Assembly (NCBI GenBank): GCA_900539755.1
Contig: UQDC01000008.1
Coordinates: 39,893 to 103,892 of the forward strand
Length of the DNA: 64,000 nt
Origin: an uncultured Alistipes sp.
GTDB lineage: Bacteria; Bacteroidota; Bacteroidia; Bacteroidales; Rikenellaceae
Reading direction: 5' to 3'
The translations under genes were made by a program, and so were the position numbers. Of this stretch, positions 53,037 to 60,808 are shown piece after piece. The notes under the pieces are model-generated. The model saw only the letters and a list, made by a program, of their open reading frames with translations. It had not been told where the DNA came from and made no database searches. How positions within the stretch are numbered: the stretch's first letter is position 1; each line of letters opens with the position of its first letter.

Positions 53037-54062
53037 CTATTTGATTCCGCGAATTTTTTTCTCCCAATTCCAGGCTGAAAGTAATGTTTCGCCTGTCGAA
53101 CGTTTTGCAGACCAGCCCAGCTCCTTGTTGGCATAGGTCGTATCTGCCCAAATCTTTTCAATATCACCTGCACGACGGCCTACGATCTTGTAGTTGAGTT
53201 TTACACCGGTTGCCTTCTCGAATTCGGCAATAAGCTCCAGCACTGACAAACCGCGACCTGTACCAATATTGAAATATTCATAATTACTCTTGCTTTTGCC
53301 CCCTACCATACGATCTACGGCTACGACATGGGCACGGGCCAAATCATTGACATCAATGTAGTCACGAATAGCCGAACCATCAGGAGTATCGTAATCATCT
53401 CCGAATACACTCAGGCACTCACGAATACCGGCTGCAGTCTGTGTAATAAAAGGGACCAGGTTCATAGGCACCCCTTTGGGCAGTTCACCGATCAACGCAG
53501 ACGGATGTGCTCCGATCGGGTTGAAATAACGCAATGCAATACCGAAGAGCTCCGGATAAGCGTGAACCGTATCCCGCAAAATATCTTCGCAAATCTGTTT
53601 GGTATTTCCATACGGAGATGTTGCCGGCTGGCGCGGAGTCTGCTCAGTTACAGGCAATACATCCGGCTGTCCATATACGGTACATGAGGATGAGAAGACA
53701 ATATTGCGCACCCCTTTGTCACGCATCAACTCCAAAATCGTAATCAACGACTGGAGGTTGTTGCGATAATAGAGCAACGGTTTCTCGACAGACTCACCGA
53801 CAGCCTTTGAGGCAGCAAAATGGATAATCGAATTGAATTTATATTGATCGAAAACACGTCCTAAGGCCTCTTTATCGGTACAATCCACCTGTTCGAAAGG
53901 AACGTTCACACCTGTAATCTTACGTACTCCCTCAACCGCTTCCATTTCAGAGTTGGAGAGATTATCAACAATCACTACATCATAACCGGCTTCAATAAGC
54001 TCAACCGTGGTGTGAGTACCAATATACCCGGCTCCTCCCGATACCAATACAGTCTCTTTCAT
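53037..54062 (-). CDS. galE: UDP-glucose 4-epimerase
   Basis: Interconverts UDP-glucose and UDP-galactose (often also the GlcNAc/GalNAc pair). 341 aa from the ATG at 54062 (MKETVLVSGGAGYIGTHT); 54110 would add 16 residues overlapping the promoter. NAD motif GGAGYIG, FAASKAVGESV, catalytic Ser in FSSSCTVYG, YxxxK as YGNTKQI, ALRYFNPIGAHPS. SDR extended family, complete. Supplies nucleotide sugars for surface glycans and feeds galactose from the glycan island into metabolism. Divergent from manA. Confidence 0.96.
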   Translation of the reverse strand: MKETVLVSGGAGYIGTHTTVELIEAGYDVVIVDNLSNSEMEAVEGVRKITGVNVPFEQVDCTDKEALGRVFDQYKFNSIIHFAASKAVGESVEKPLLYYRNNLQSLITILELMRDKGVRNIVFSSSCTVYGQPDVLPVTEQTPRQPATSPYGNTKQICEDILRDTVHAYPELFGIALRYFNPIGAHPSALIGELPKGVPMNLVPFITQTAAGIRECLSVFGDDYDTPDGSAIRDYIDVNDLARAHVVAVDRMVGGKSKSNYEYFNIGTGRGLSVLELIAEFEKATGVKLNYKIVGRRAGDIEKIWADTTYANKELGWSAKRSTGETLLSAWNWEKKIRGIK

Positions 54063-54107
54063 CTTTTTCGTGTGTTTGATTGTAAATTCCGCTTTATCAA
54101 CGAATCT

Positions 54108-54115
54108 CAAAGATA
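54108..54115 (-). promoter_or_regulatory. -7 box for galE
   Basis: Minus-strand TATCTTTG, 46 nt before the galE start. It lies 22 bp from the manA -7 box, so the two promoters overlap back to back. Confidence 0.55.
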
Positions 54116-54136
54116 TGAATTATCGGGATAAAAGTG

Positions 54137-54144
54137 TACTTTTG
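54137..54144 (+). promoter_or_regulatory. -7 box for manA
   Basis: TACTTTTG, 36 nt before the ATG at 54180. Confidence 0.5.
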
Positions 54145-54179
54145 CGGCAACAAATTCGCACGATTCAAATATTTAAGAT

Positions 54180-55148
54180 ATGCTTTATCCTCTGAAATTC
54201 AAGCCCATCCTTGAGGAGCGCATCTGGGGTGGACACCAACTTGGCGAGAAGATGGGCAAAAAACTGCCCGCAGGAAAGCTCATCGGTGAGAGCTGGGAGA
54301 TTTCATCTGTTCCTGGCAACATTTCAGTGATCTCCAACGGCAAATTGGCCGGCAACACCCTTGAAGAGCTGATCGAGGTCTATATGGGAGATCTAGTAGG
54401 TGACAAAATCTACAACAAATTCGGATTGCTGTTCCCTTTGCTGATCAAGTTGATCGACGCGCAGGATGCACTTTCGATCCAGGTACACCCCAATGATCAA
54501 CTGGCAAAAGAGCGTCACAATTCATACGGAAAAACCGAAATGTGGTATATCGTCGATGCCGAAAAAGATGCTCAACTCTGCCTCGGATTCAACCGTCCCG
54601 TAACCAAAGAAGAGTATCTGAAACATGTAGCCGACGGTACATTAGCCGATATTTTGGCTCGCGTTCCGGTCAAACAGGATGATGCCTATTTTATTCCAGC
54701 TGGTGCTATCCATGCCATCGGCAAAGGCATTCTGATCGCTGAGATTCAGCAGACTTCAGACATTACTTACCGGGTATTCGACTGGAACCGTGTAGACAAA
54801 AATGGCAAAAGCCGTGAACTGCACACCGAGCTGGCCGTTGATGCGATTAACTTTGCACCAGACCAACATTACGACATCACACACAAACCCGAGGTAAACC
54901 GTTCTGTCAATTTGGTAGAGTGCCCCTATTTCACCACCAATGTAGTTGAAGTGAAAGGGGAGTTGACTCGCTCTTATGAGGCTTTGGACTCTTTCGTCAT
55001 CTATATGGTACTCGACGGTGATCTGACCATGAAATGGAAAGATGGCAGTGAACAAGCAACCAAAGGTGAAACCGTATTGGTACCGGCCTGCATCGACGAG
55101 ATGACCCTCGAAGGCAATGCAAAACTGCTCGAAATTTTTATTGATTAG
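54180..55148 (+). CDS. manA: Mannose-6-phosphate isomerase, class I
   Basis: Interconverts mannose-6-P and fructose-6-P. 322 aa, cupin fold. PILEERIWGGHQLGEKMGK at the N-terminus; zinc ligands in QVHPND (Gln, His), GKTEMWYI (Glu) and GAIHAIGKG (His); the catalytic-region Arg follows in TYRVFDWNR. Length matches the short bacterial form. It can channel mannose released by GH92 into glycolysis, or supply GDP-mannose synthesis. Divergent from galE; followed by a strong terminator. Confidence 0.95.
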   Translation: MLYPLKFKPILEERIWGGHQLGEKMGKKLPAGKLIGESWEISSVPGNISVISNGKLAGNTLEELIEVYMGDLVGDKIYNKFGLLFPLLIKLIDAQDALSIQVHPNDQLAKERHNSYGKTEMWYIVDAEKDAQLCLGFNRPVTKEEYLKHVADGTLADILARVPVKQDDAYFIPAGAIHAIGKGILIAEIQQTSDITYRVFDWNRVDKNGKSRELHTELAVDAINFAPDQHYDITHKPEVNRSVNLVECPYFTTNVVEVKGELTRSYEALDSFVIYMVLDGDLTMKWKDGSEQATKGETVLVPACIDEMTLEGNAKLLEIFID

Positions 55149-55228
55149 GTTGTTCTAAATTCGACTTTGCAGTTATTATAAAGCAACGCTATACAACGAC
55201 TGTCACAAAGTCGCAGTATAAATCAACA

Positions 55229-55266
55229 AGTAAAGCCCGGAAGCAGTTTCCGGGCTTTACTATTTT
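55229..55266 (+). terminator. Intrinsic terminator of manA
   Basis: AGTAAAGCCCGGAA / TTCCGGGCTTTACT (55229-55242 and 55248-55261), 5-nt loop, then ATTTT. Confidence 0.9.
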
Positions 55267-55413
55267 CACCTTACTCGCAACCAGACGCAAATTCGATTAT
55301 GAACGCTCACAAATATAATCGCTACCAATCCTAACAAAATTTCGTACCTGAAATGATCCTATTTTCACCCCGTACAGTCCAAACTAACAAGGAATAACTA
55401 TCCGAAAATTCGT

Positions 55414-55421
55414 TATCTTTG
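55414..55421 (+). promoter_or_regulatory. Upstream -7 box, dCMP deaminase
   Basis: TATCTTTG, 127 nt before the deaminase ATG. A second box lies 70 nt downstream, so there may be two promoters or one unused match. Confidence 0.4.
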
Positions 55422-55483
55422 TAAGACAGTGCTCTATTTCTGCAACGGTCTCGCTTGAATTTAACGATTGCGGTAGATTTCAT

Positions 55484-55491
55484 TATATTTG
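55484..55491 (+). promoter_or_regulatory. Downstream -7 box, dCMP deaminase
   Basis: TATATTTG, 57 nt before the ATG at 55548. Confidence 0.45.
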
Positions 55492-55547
55492 TAAATGGCA
55501 TCTTCGCCGCGTAGGCGGGTTGACAAACACCCTTTGGACAAAACATT

Positions 55548-55982
55548 ATGGGATATAAAGAAGAGAAACAGCGACAACTGGATATTCGCTATATGAAAAT
55601 GGCCAGGATCTGGGCTGAAAATTCATATTGCGTGCGGCGACAGGTCGGAGCTTTGATTGTCCGAGACAAGATGATCATTTCGGACGGCTACAACGGCACC
55701 CCATCGGGATTTGAGAATATCTGCGAGGATGAAACAGGCAAGACTAAGCCTTATGTTCTGCATGCTGAAGCCAATGCCATTACCAAAGTGGCCAAATCAA
55801 ACAACAGCAGCGAAGGGGCCACGCTTTATGTCACCTCATCACCCTGCATCGAATGCGCAAAATTGATTATCCAGAGCGGAATCAAACGGGTCGTTTATGC
55901 TGACTCGTATCATTCGATGGATGGCATTGATCTGCTCAAACGGGTTGGAATCGAAATTGTCAAGGTAGAGTTATCCGAATAG
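55548..55982 (+). CDS. Deoxycytidylate (dCMP/CMP) deaminase
   Basis: 144-aa zinc enzyme converting dCMP to dUMP for thymidylate synthesis. Zinc and catalytic residues are clear: HAEANAI (His, catalytic Glu) and SSPCIECAK (two Cys). RRQVGALIVRDKMIISDGYNGTPSG is the conserved substrate strand of dCMP deaminases, distinguishing it from tRNA adenosine deaminase and cytidine deaminase. The start at 55548 (MGYKEEKQRQLDIRYM) is the only sensible one. Single gene. Confidence 0.94.
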   Translation: MGYKEEKQRQLDIRYMKMARIWAENSYCVRRQVGALIVRDKMIISDGYNGTPSGFENICEDETGKTKPYVLHAEANAITKVAKSNNSSEGATLYVTSSPCIECAKLIIQSGIKRVVYADSYHSMDGIDLLKRVGIEIVKVELSE

Positions 55983-56187
55983 CTTTTGCCGATTACCTCC
56001 AGGATCAGACAACGTCAGCAATGGCTTTCATTTTGAAATGAACGTAAGCTAACCTCAACTCCTCCATTTCAGCATGAAAGACTTCCTCCCCGGATAAAAC
56101 AAATACGAAAGCTGGATTCACAGCCGTTTTCATTGTATATACCCCAATACCCCATCAACAGACCAGAGGAGACCAAATACGAGCGCA

Positions 56188-57201
56188 ATGAAAAAGAAAA
56201 AATATAACTCCCGGAACTATTTCGAAGCTGCCGCTCCCACTTCAGCTGAGCCTATCGCCTCCCGTTATGCAAACGGAGAGTATCGATTGGTCAATGTTTT
56301 TGTAGAAGGGTATGACGATGTTGCCTTTTGGCGAGGCATTTTTGACGATTACGAAACGGACCGCCTCAAATTCGAGATCAGCGTTCCTCCTCGTAAAGAT
56401 CTGGCCAAAGGGAAACGGGTGCTTTTGGATATGATTCCCGAAAGTGGTCCCAATTTGCTGTTGTGTATGGACAGCGATTTCGACTACCTGTTCAACGGCA
56501 ATACCGAACAATCGCGGTTGGTCAACGACTCTCCTTACGTATTCCACACTTACGCTTACGCCACAGAGAATTACCTCTGCCATCCGCCCTCATTACACCG
56601 GGTATGTGCCAAAGCAACCAAAAATGATACGCTGATTTTCGATTTCGAAACTTTCCTCAAAGAGTATTCACGGATCATCTACCCACTGTTTTTGTGGTAT
56701 GCCTACTCAGCCATGCGCAAAAGCGAACGGATTTTTTCGCTGATCGACTTTCGCACCAGTGTCCGACTCAATTATTTGGATTTAAACAACAATGGAGCCC
56801 AGACGCTCTCTTGGTTACAACGTCAGGTGGATAAACGGTTGCTGACTCTGGAACACAACAATCCTGACTGGGTCTCTCCAGTCAACCAATTTGGCGAGCA
56901 GATTGCCCGTTTCGGAGCCACCTCCTGCAACATCTACTATTTTATGCAAGGACATACACTGTTGGACAATGTGATCATCACATTGCTGCGTACGGTTTGC
57001 GATCATCTGCGCGACATGACCATCCAACGCATCAACACCGGCTCCAAACAGGGCATAGCTCTCAAAAACGAACTGAGCAACTACAACAACGCATTGCGTA
57101 ATGTGCGTGAGGTGTTGCTCGACAACGAACACTATAAAGATTGTTTTCTCTACCTCCAGTTGCGAAGTGACATAGAACGTTACATTGCGACGTTGGAATA
57201 A
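56188..57201 (+). CDS. DUF4435-type TOPRIM protein of unknown function
   Basis: 337 aa, soluble. TOPRIM-like core: VFVEGYDDVAFWR (acidic Glu40) and LLCMDSDFDYL (Asp95, Asp97), the E...DxD arrangement of OLD-type nucleases and primases. After it, TYAYATENYLCHPPSLHRV resembles the C-terminal part of DUF4435. The rest is helical and unassigned. OLD-like TOPRIM proteins act on nucleic acids, often in phage defence together with an ATPase. Here no ATPase partner is adjacent and the neighbours are metabolic genes. Role open. Confidence 0.75.
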   Translation: MKKKKYNSRNYFEAAAPTSAEPIASRYANGEYRLVNVFVEGYDDVAFWRGIFDDYETDRLKFEISVPPRKDLAKGKRVLLDMIPESGPNLLLCMDSDFDYLFNGNTEQSRLVNDSPYVFHTYAYATENYLCHPPSLHRVCAKATKNDTLIFDFETFLKEYSRIIYPLFLWYAYSAMRKSERIFSLIDFRTSVRLNYLDLNNNGAQTLSWLQRQVDKRLLTLEHNNPDWVSPVNQFGEQIARFGATSCNIYYFMQGHTLLDNVIITLLRTVCDHLRDMTIQRINTGSKQGIALKNELSNYNNALRNVREVLLDNEHYKDCFLYLQLRSDIERYIATLE

Positions 57202-57283
57202 CACAACGCCACTCCGTTAATTAAAGAAAGTGCCGACAACCACAATTTCAACGAAGCACTTCATACAATCTGCTTTTGCGAGC

Positions 57284-57291
57284 TATCTTTG
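57284..57291 (+). promoter_or_regulatory. -7 box for cysE
   Basis: TATCTTTG, 128 nt before the ATG at 57420. The long leader contains no recognisable riboswitch. Confidence 0.5.
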
Positions 57292-57419
57292 GCAACCGCT
57301 CATCATCCCAGCAAACAACACTGTATGAAAGTCATTGACAACGTGATAGGCACCTTAAACCCATTAACGACATAATTAACATCCTTCATCAACAACGACT
57401 GAATTAAGAACCAGACTAT

Positions 57420-58238
57420 ATGTCCGATAAAATCAATAAATTTCCTGCACATCTTTTCAGACAGACCGGAGCCTCTTGCCATGCTGTACCTTCGCAAGCG
57501 GCCGTACACCGTTTTGTCGACGACCTGACCAATCTGCTCTTCCCGTTGCGTGACGACTTACCCATTACGGAGGTTCAAATCGCTGCCCGCTGGGAAAGAC
57601 TGCAACACGACTTTTTTGCCATTGTTCGGCCACTGTGCACCTGCACCCAAACCGATTGTAAATCACTCGTCGAGCAATTTTTCAACGAAATACCGTCCAT
57701 TTATGATGCGTTAGTCAAGGATGCCAATCGCTATAATATGTGCGATCCGGCCTCCTATTGTGCTGAAGAGGTCATCCTTTGTTATCCTGGTTTTTATGCC
57801 ATCATGGTCTATCGGATCGCTCACGTAGCCTACAAACTCCATATCCCGGTTGTATCCCGAGTGATGACCGAATATGCCCACAGCAAAACAGGAATCGACA
57901 TCAATCCGGGAGCTCAGATCGGACCCGATTTTTACATCGACCATGGGACAGGTATTGTAATCGGTGAAACAACTGTTATCGGACGAAACGTTTGCCTGTA
58001 TCAGGGAGTGACACTGGGAGCGACATACGTAGACAAAGAGCTGCGTGGCCAAAAACGTCATCCGACCATTGAAGACAACGTGATCATCTACGCCGGCAGT
58101 ACAATTCTCGGGGGCAATACTGTGATCGGACACGATACGGTGATTGGCGGTAATGTTTGGTTGACCGAGTCGGTTCCTCCGCATTCGACCGTTTATCACA
58201 AACCCGAAATCCGTATCAAACCGAAAAAGCAGGAATAA
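57420..58238 (+). CDS. cysE: Serine O-acetyltransferase
   Basis: 272 aa. It transfers acetyl from acetyl-CoA to serine, giving O-acetylserine, the substrate of CysK (present at 63034). The N-terminal helical domain is long, as in the EpsC-type branch. The left-handed beta-helix starts HSKTGIDINPGAQIG, with the catalytic Asp-His in FYIDHGTGIVIGET, then LYQGVTLGA and NVIIYAGSTILGG. The C-terminal tail is short (HKPEIRIKPKKQE) and ends without the usual terminal Ile that docks into CysK in enterobacteria, so the cysteine synthase complex may not form the same way. Confidence 0.95.
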   Translation: MSDKINKFPAHLFRQTGASCHAVPSQAAVHRFVDDLTNLLFPLRDDLPITEVQIAARWERLQHDFFAIVRPLCTCTQTDCKSLVEQFFNEIPSIYDALVKDANRYNMCDPASYCAEEVILCYPGFYAIMVYRIAHVAYKLHIPVVSRVMTEYAHSKTGIDINPGAQIGPDFYIDHGTGIVIGETTVIGRNVCLYQGVTLGATYVDKELRGQKRHPTIEDNVIIYAGSTILGGNTVIGHDTVIGGNVWLTESVPPHSTVYHKPEIRIKPKKQE

Positions 58239-58481
58239 CCGTTCTGCTTTTTCTCTCTCTATTTGAATTTACACCACGTAGGTACCAGTCCCTTTAGGTG
58301 TAGAAGAGACGAGGGAAGCGATTTCTGAACCACCTCTGATGAGTTGTCCTAAATCGTTCTGCTCAGATTGAGAGCATCAACAACACCCGACTAACCAAAT
58401 CCCAACCCACTCCTGCAAAAAACAGACACCATAAAAATTAATGAAAGCGCAAGCCTTCTATTGCTGATTCACAGATTACCC

Positions 58482-60542
58482 ATGAATTTTCTGCAAAACA
58501 ACACAATACAAAAATTTCTGAAAAACGATGCAACCACACTAGTACTGCGATTAGCACTGCTCTATCTTTTGTGGTTTCTCTGCCGCATAGTGTTTTACTT
58601 GCAAAATGCAGCAGACATCGGAACTCTCACTTGGAGCGAAATACCAGAATTGCTGCATGGCGCATGGATGTTCGATACAGCATCGATTCTCTATATCAAT
58701 GCATTGTTTATCCTGCTTTCTTTGTTACCGCTGCGTCTGCGCGAACGAAAATGGTATCAGCGAATGCTTTTTTGGCTTTACACCGTCACGAACTCCTTGG
58801 CTTTGCTTATCAATACGGCTGACGGCATCTACTTCCACTACGCCCGGAAACGTTTCACATCAGATGAACTCTCATACCTGCACAACAACGACAACACCGG
58901 GACAGTACTATTGCGCGGAATCGGTGAAAACTGGTATATTGTGCTGTGGTTTGCGCTATTGATCTTCGGTATGATCTGGTGCTATCGCCGCATTAAACCC
59001 ATGTCCACACGTATCCGCAATCCATGGGGCTATTTAGGGGTAAACCTGGCCATACTGGCTGTTGGCGTAGGGTTGGTACTGGGTGGTATTCGCGGAGGCT
59101 TCAGCCGACAGACCCGCCCAATCACCTTAAGTAATGCCACACTCTACACCGCCTCCAACTTAAAAGCTAATCTGATCTTGAGTAACCCCTTCTGCGTACT
59201 GCGTACCTTGGGGAACAAAGCACTGGTCTATGAGAAGTTTTTCGATCAGGCGACGCTCGATTCCTTGTACTCGCCTTATCATTATCCGTCAGCAACTTGC
59301 GACACTGCTGCTCTTTCCAGCTCAACCTCTAAAGGTTCCGATATCGCGACAACGGATCAAACAACGAACGAGGCTACCATTGCTCCTGTATTGGGCAAAC
59401 GCAACATTGTCCTTTTCATTTTGGAGAGTTTCAGCAGCGAACATTCCGCTCTGCTCAATCCGGACCTCTATCCGGACGGCAATGGGTTCACCCCATTCCT
59501 TGACTCGCTGATGCGCAATGGTTATTACTTCACAAACGCCTTTGCTAACGGGCGTAAATCGATTGAAGCGCTGCCATCGGTACTCTCTTCGATCCCCTCA
59601 TACGAAACCCCGTTCGTGCTACTTCCCCAGGCAGTTGCACCAATGGAGGCTCTGCCGAAGATTCTGCATAACGAAGGATATGCCTCCTCCTTCTTCAACG
59701 GATCAAGCCGTGGTTCCATGGGTTTCGGAGCTTACGCCACACAGGCCGGCATCGAAAACTATTACAGTCGTGAAGATTACGAACGGGCACACGGCACGGA
59801 TGATTTCGACGGATATTGGGGCATCTGGGATGAGCCTTTCCTGCAATATATGGGACAGACGCTCAGCTCCACGCCACAACCCTTCTTTGCATCGGTCTTT
59901 ACGCTCACCTCACACCATCCGTTCGTTGTTCCCGACCAGTATAAAGAGGTGTTACCCGCCGGCAAGACCAAAGTACACAAAGGTGTTGCCTATACCGATT
60001 TGGCTATCCGACATTTCATGGAAGCAGCTTCAAAACAGCCCTGGTATCGCAATACTATTTTCGTCTTTGTAGCGGACCATGTTTCGTCAGAGACTTTTGC
60101 TCCAAAAACTCTCACTCCGACAGGCAACAGCCACATTATCTGTCTGCTTTACACGCCTGACGGAGCATTGAAAGGAGCTGACACCCGCGTCACCCAACAG
60201 ATTGACCTGATGCCGACGTTGTTGGGGCTGGTCGGATACGACAGGCCCTACTTCGCCTTTGGTCGGGATGTACTGCGTGAAAATGATCGTCCCGCCATGG
60301 CCGTCAACCGAATGGGTGAAAACTACCAGGCAATTACCGATTCGCTGGTACTCTTTTTCGATGGACACAAAACGCTTTCAGCCTACACACGAGCTGACAC
60401 ACTGCAAAAACACAATATTGCTGTCCAAACAACGCCTGCACTCGAACAGGTGGAACGTGATCTGAAAGCACGTCTGCAACAATATTATCAACATGTCGAA
60501 AAGAGTGATTACCTCGTAAAAGAGCACAACGAAAAACTGTAA
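58482..60542 (+). CDS. LTA-synthase/sulfatase-superfamily membrane enzyme
   Basis: 686 aa from the ATG at 58482; an upstream TTG frame start is discarded. About five N-terminal helices (roughly 20-45, 60-85, 95-120, 145-165, 180-200) precede a periplasmic alkaline-phosphatase-fold domain: NIVLFILESFSSEH (metal Glu), FANGRKSIEALPSVLSSI (Ser at the nucleophile position, where LtaS has Thr), and FVADHVSSE (Asp-His). A 35-residue Ser/Thr-rich linker precedes the domain. Relatives transfer phosphoglycerol or phosphoethanolamine to glycans. Gram-negative Bacteroidales do not make LTA, so the acceptor is another envelope glycan or lipid (inference). Confidence 0.9.
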   Translation: MNFLQNNTIQKFLKNDATTLVLRLALLYLLWFLCRIVFYLQNAADIGTLTWSEIPELLHGAWMFDTASILYINALFILLSLLPLRLRERKWYQRMLFWLYTVTNSLALLINTADGIYFHYARKRFTSDELSYLHNNDNTGTVLLRGIGENWYIVLWFALLIFGMIWCYRRIKPMSTRIRNPWGYLGVNLAILAVGVGLVLGGIRGGFSRQTRPITLSNATLYTASNLKANLILSNPFCVLRTLGNKALVYEKFFDQATLDSLYSPYHYPSATCDTAALSSSTSKGSDIATTDQTTNEATIAPVLGKRNIVLFILESFSSEHSALLNPDLYPDGNGFTPFLDSLMRNGYYFTNAFANGRKSIEALPSVLSSIPSYETPFVLLPQAVAPMEALPKILHNEGYASSFFNGSSRGSMGFGAYATQAGIENYYSREDYERAHGTDDFDGYWGIWDEPFLQYMGQTLSSTPQPFFASVFTLTSHHPFVVPDQYKEVLPAGKTKVHKGVAYTDLAIRHFMEAASKQPWYRNTIFVFVADHVSSETFAPKTLTPTGNSHIICLLYTPDGALKGADTRVTQQIDLMPTLLGLVGYDRPYFAFGRDVLRENDRPAMAVNRMGENYQAITDSLVLFFDGHKTLSAYTRADTLQKHNIAVQTTPALEQVERDLKARLQQYYQHVEKSDYLVKEHNEKL

Positions 60543-60558
60543 CGAACCATTTTTTTCG

Positions 60559-60566
60559 TATCTTTG
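60559..60566 (+). promoter_or_regulatory. -7 box upstream of dnaX
   Basis: TATCTTTG, about 243 nt before the dnaX ATG; the leader has no recognised element. Confidence 0.4.
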
Positions 60567-60808
60567 AATTCGTTGAAGAGCGGGTGTAATGGAGTGATAC
60601 ATCAATGGTGCGTTGCATCTTGTGAGCTATCGTTTACACCTACTGTTTTTCAACAGTGGTTCCTCCTAAGAATTGACATCACAGCCCCGGCATACACAAT
60701 CAATAAGACGCCGGCTGAGAATCATCCATTCTGAAAGAGAAACGACAAGTTGAGAACCTCAACCGCCAATAACACGGGGCCACGCACCACAGAGCTTTGC
60801 AAAAGAGT

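Larger units (their letters stand above)
55149..55547. other. Intergenic between manA and dCMP deaminase gene
   Basis: 399 bp holding the manA terminator and two -7 boxes. A small GC hairpin (CGCC-GCGTA-GGCG, about 55506-55518) lies in the leader of the deaminase gene. Confidence 0.5.
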
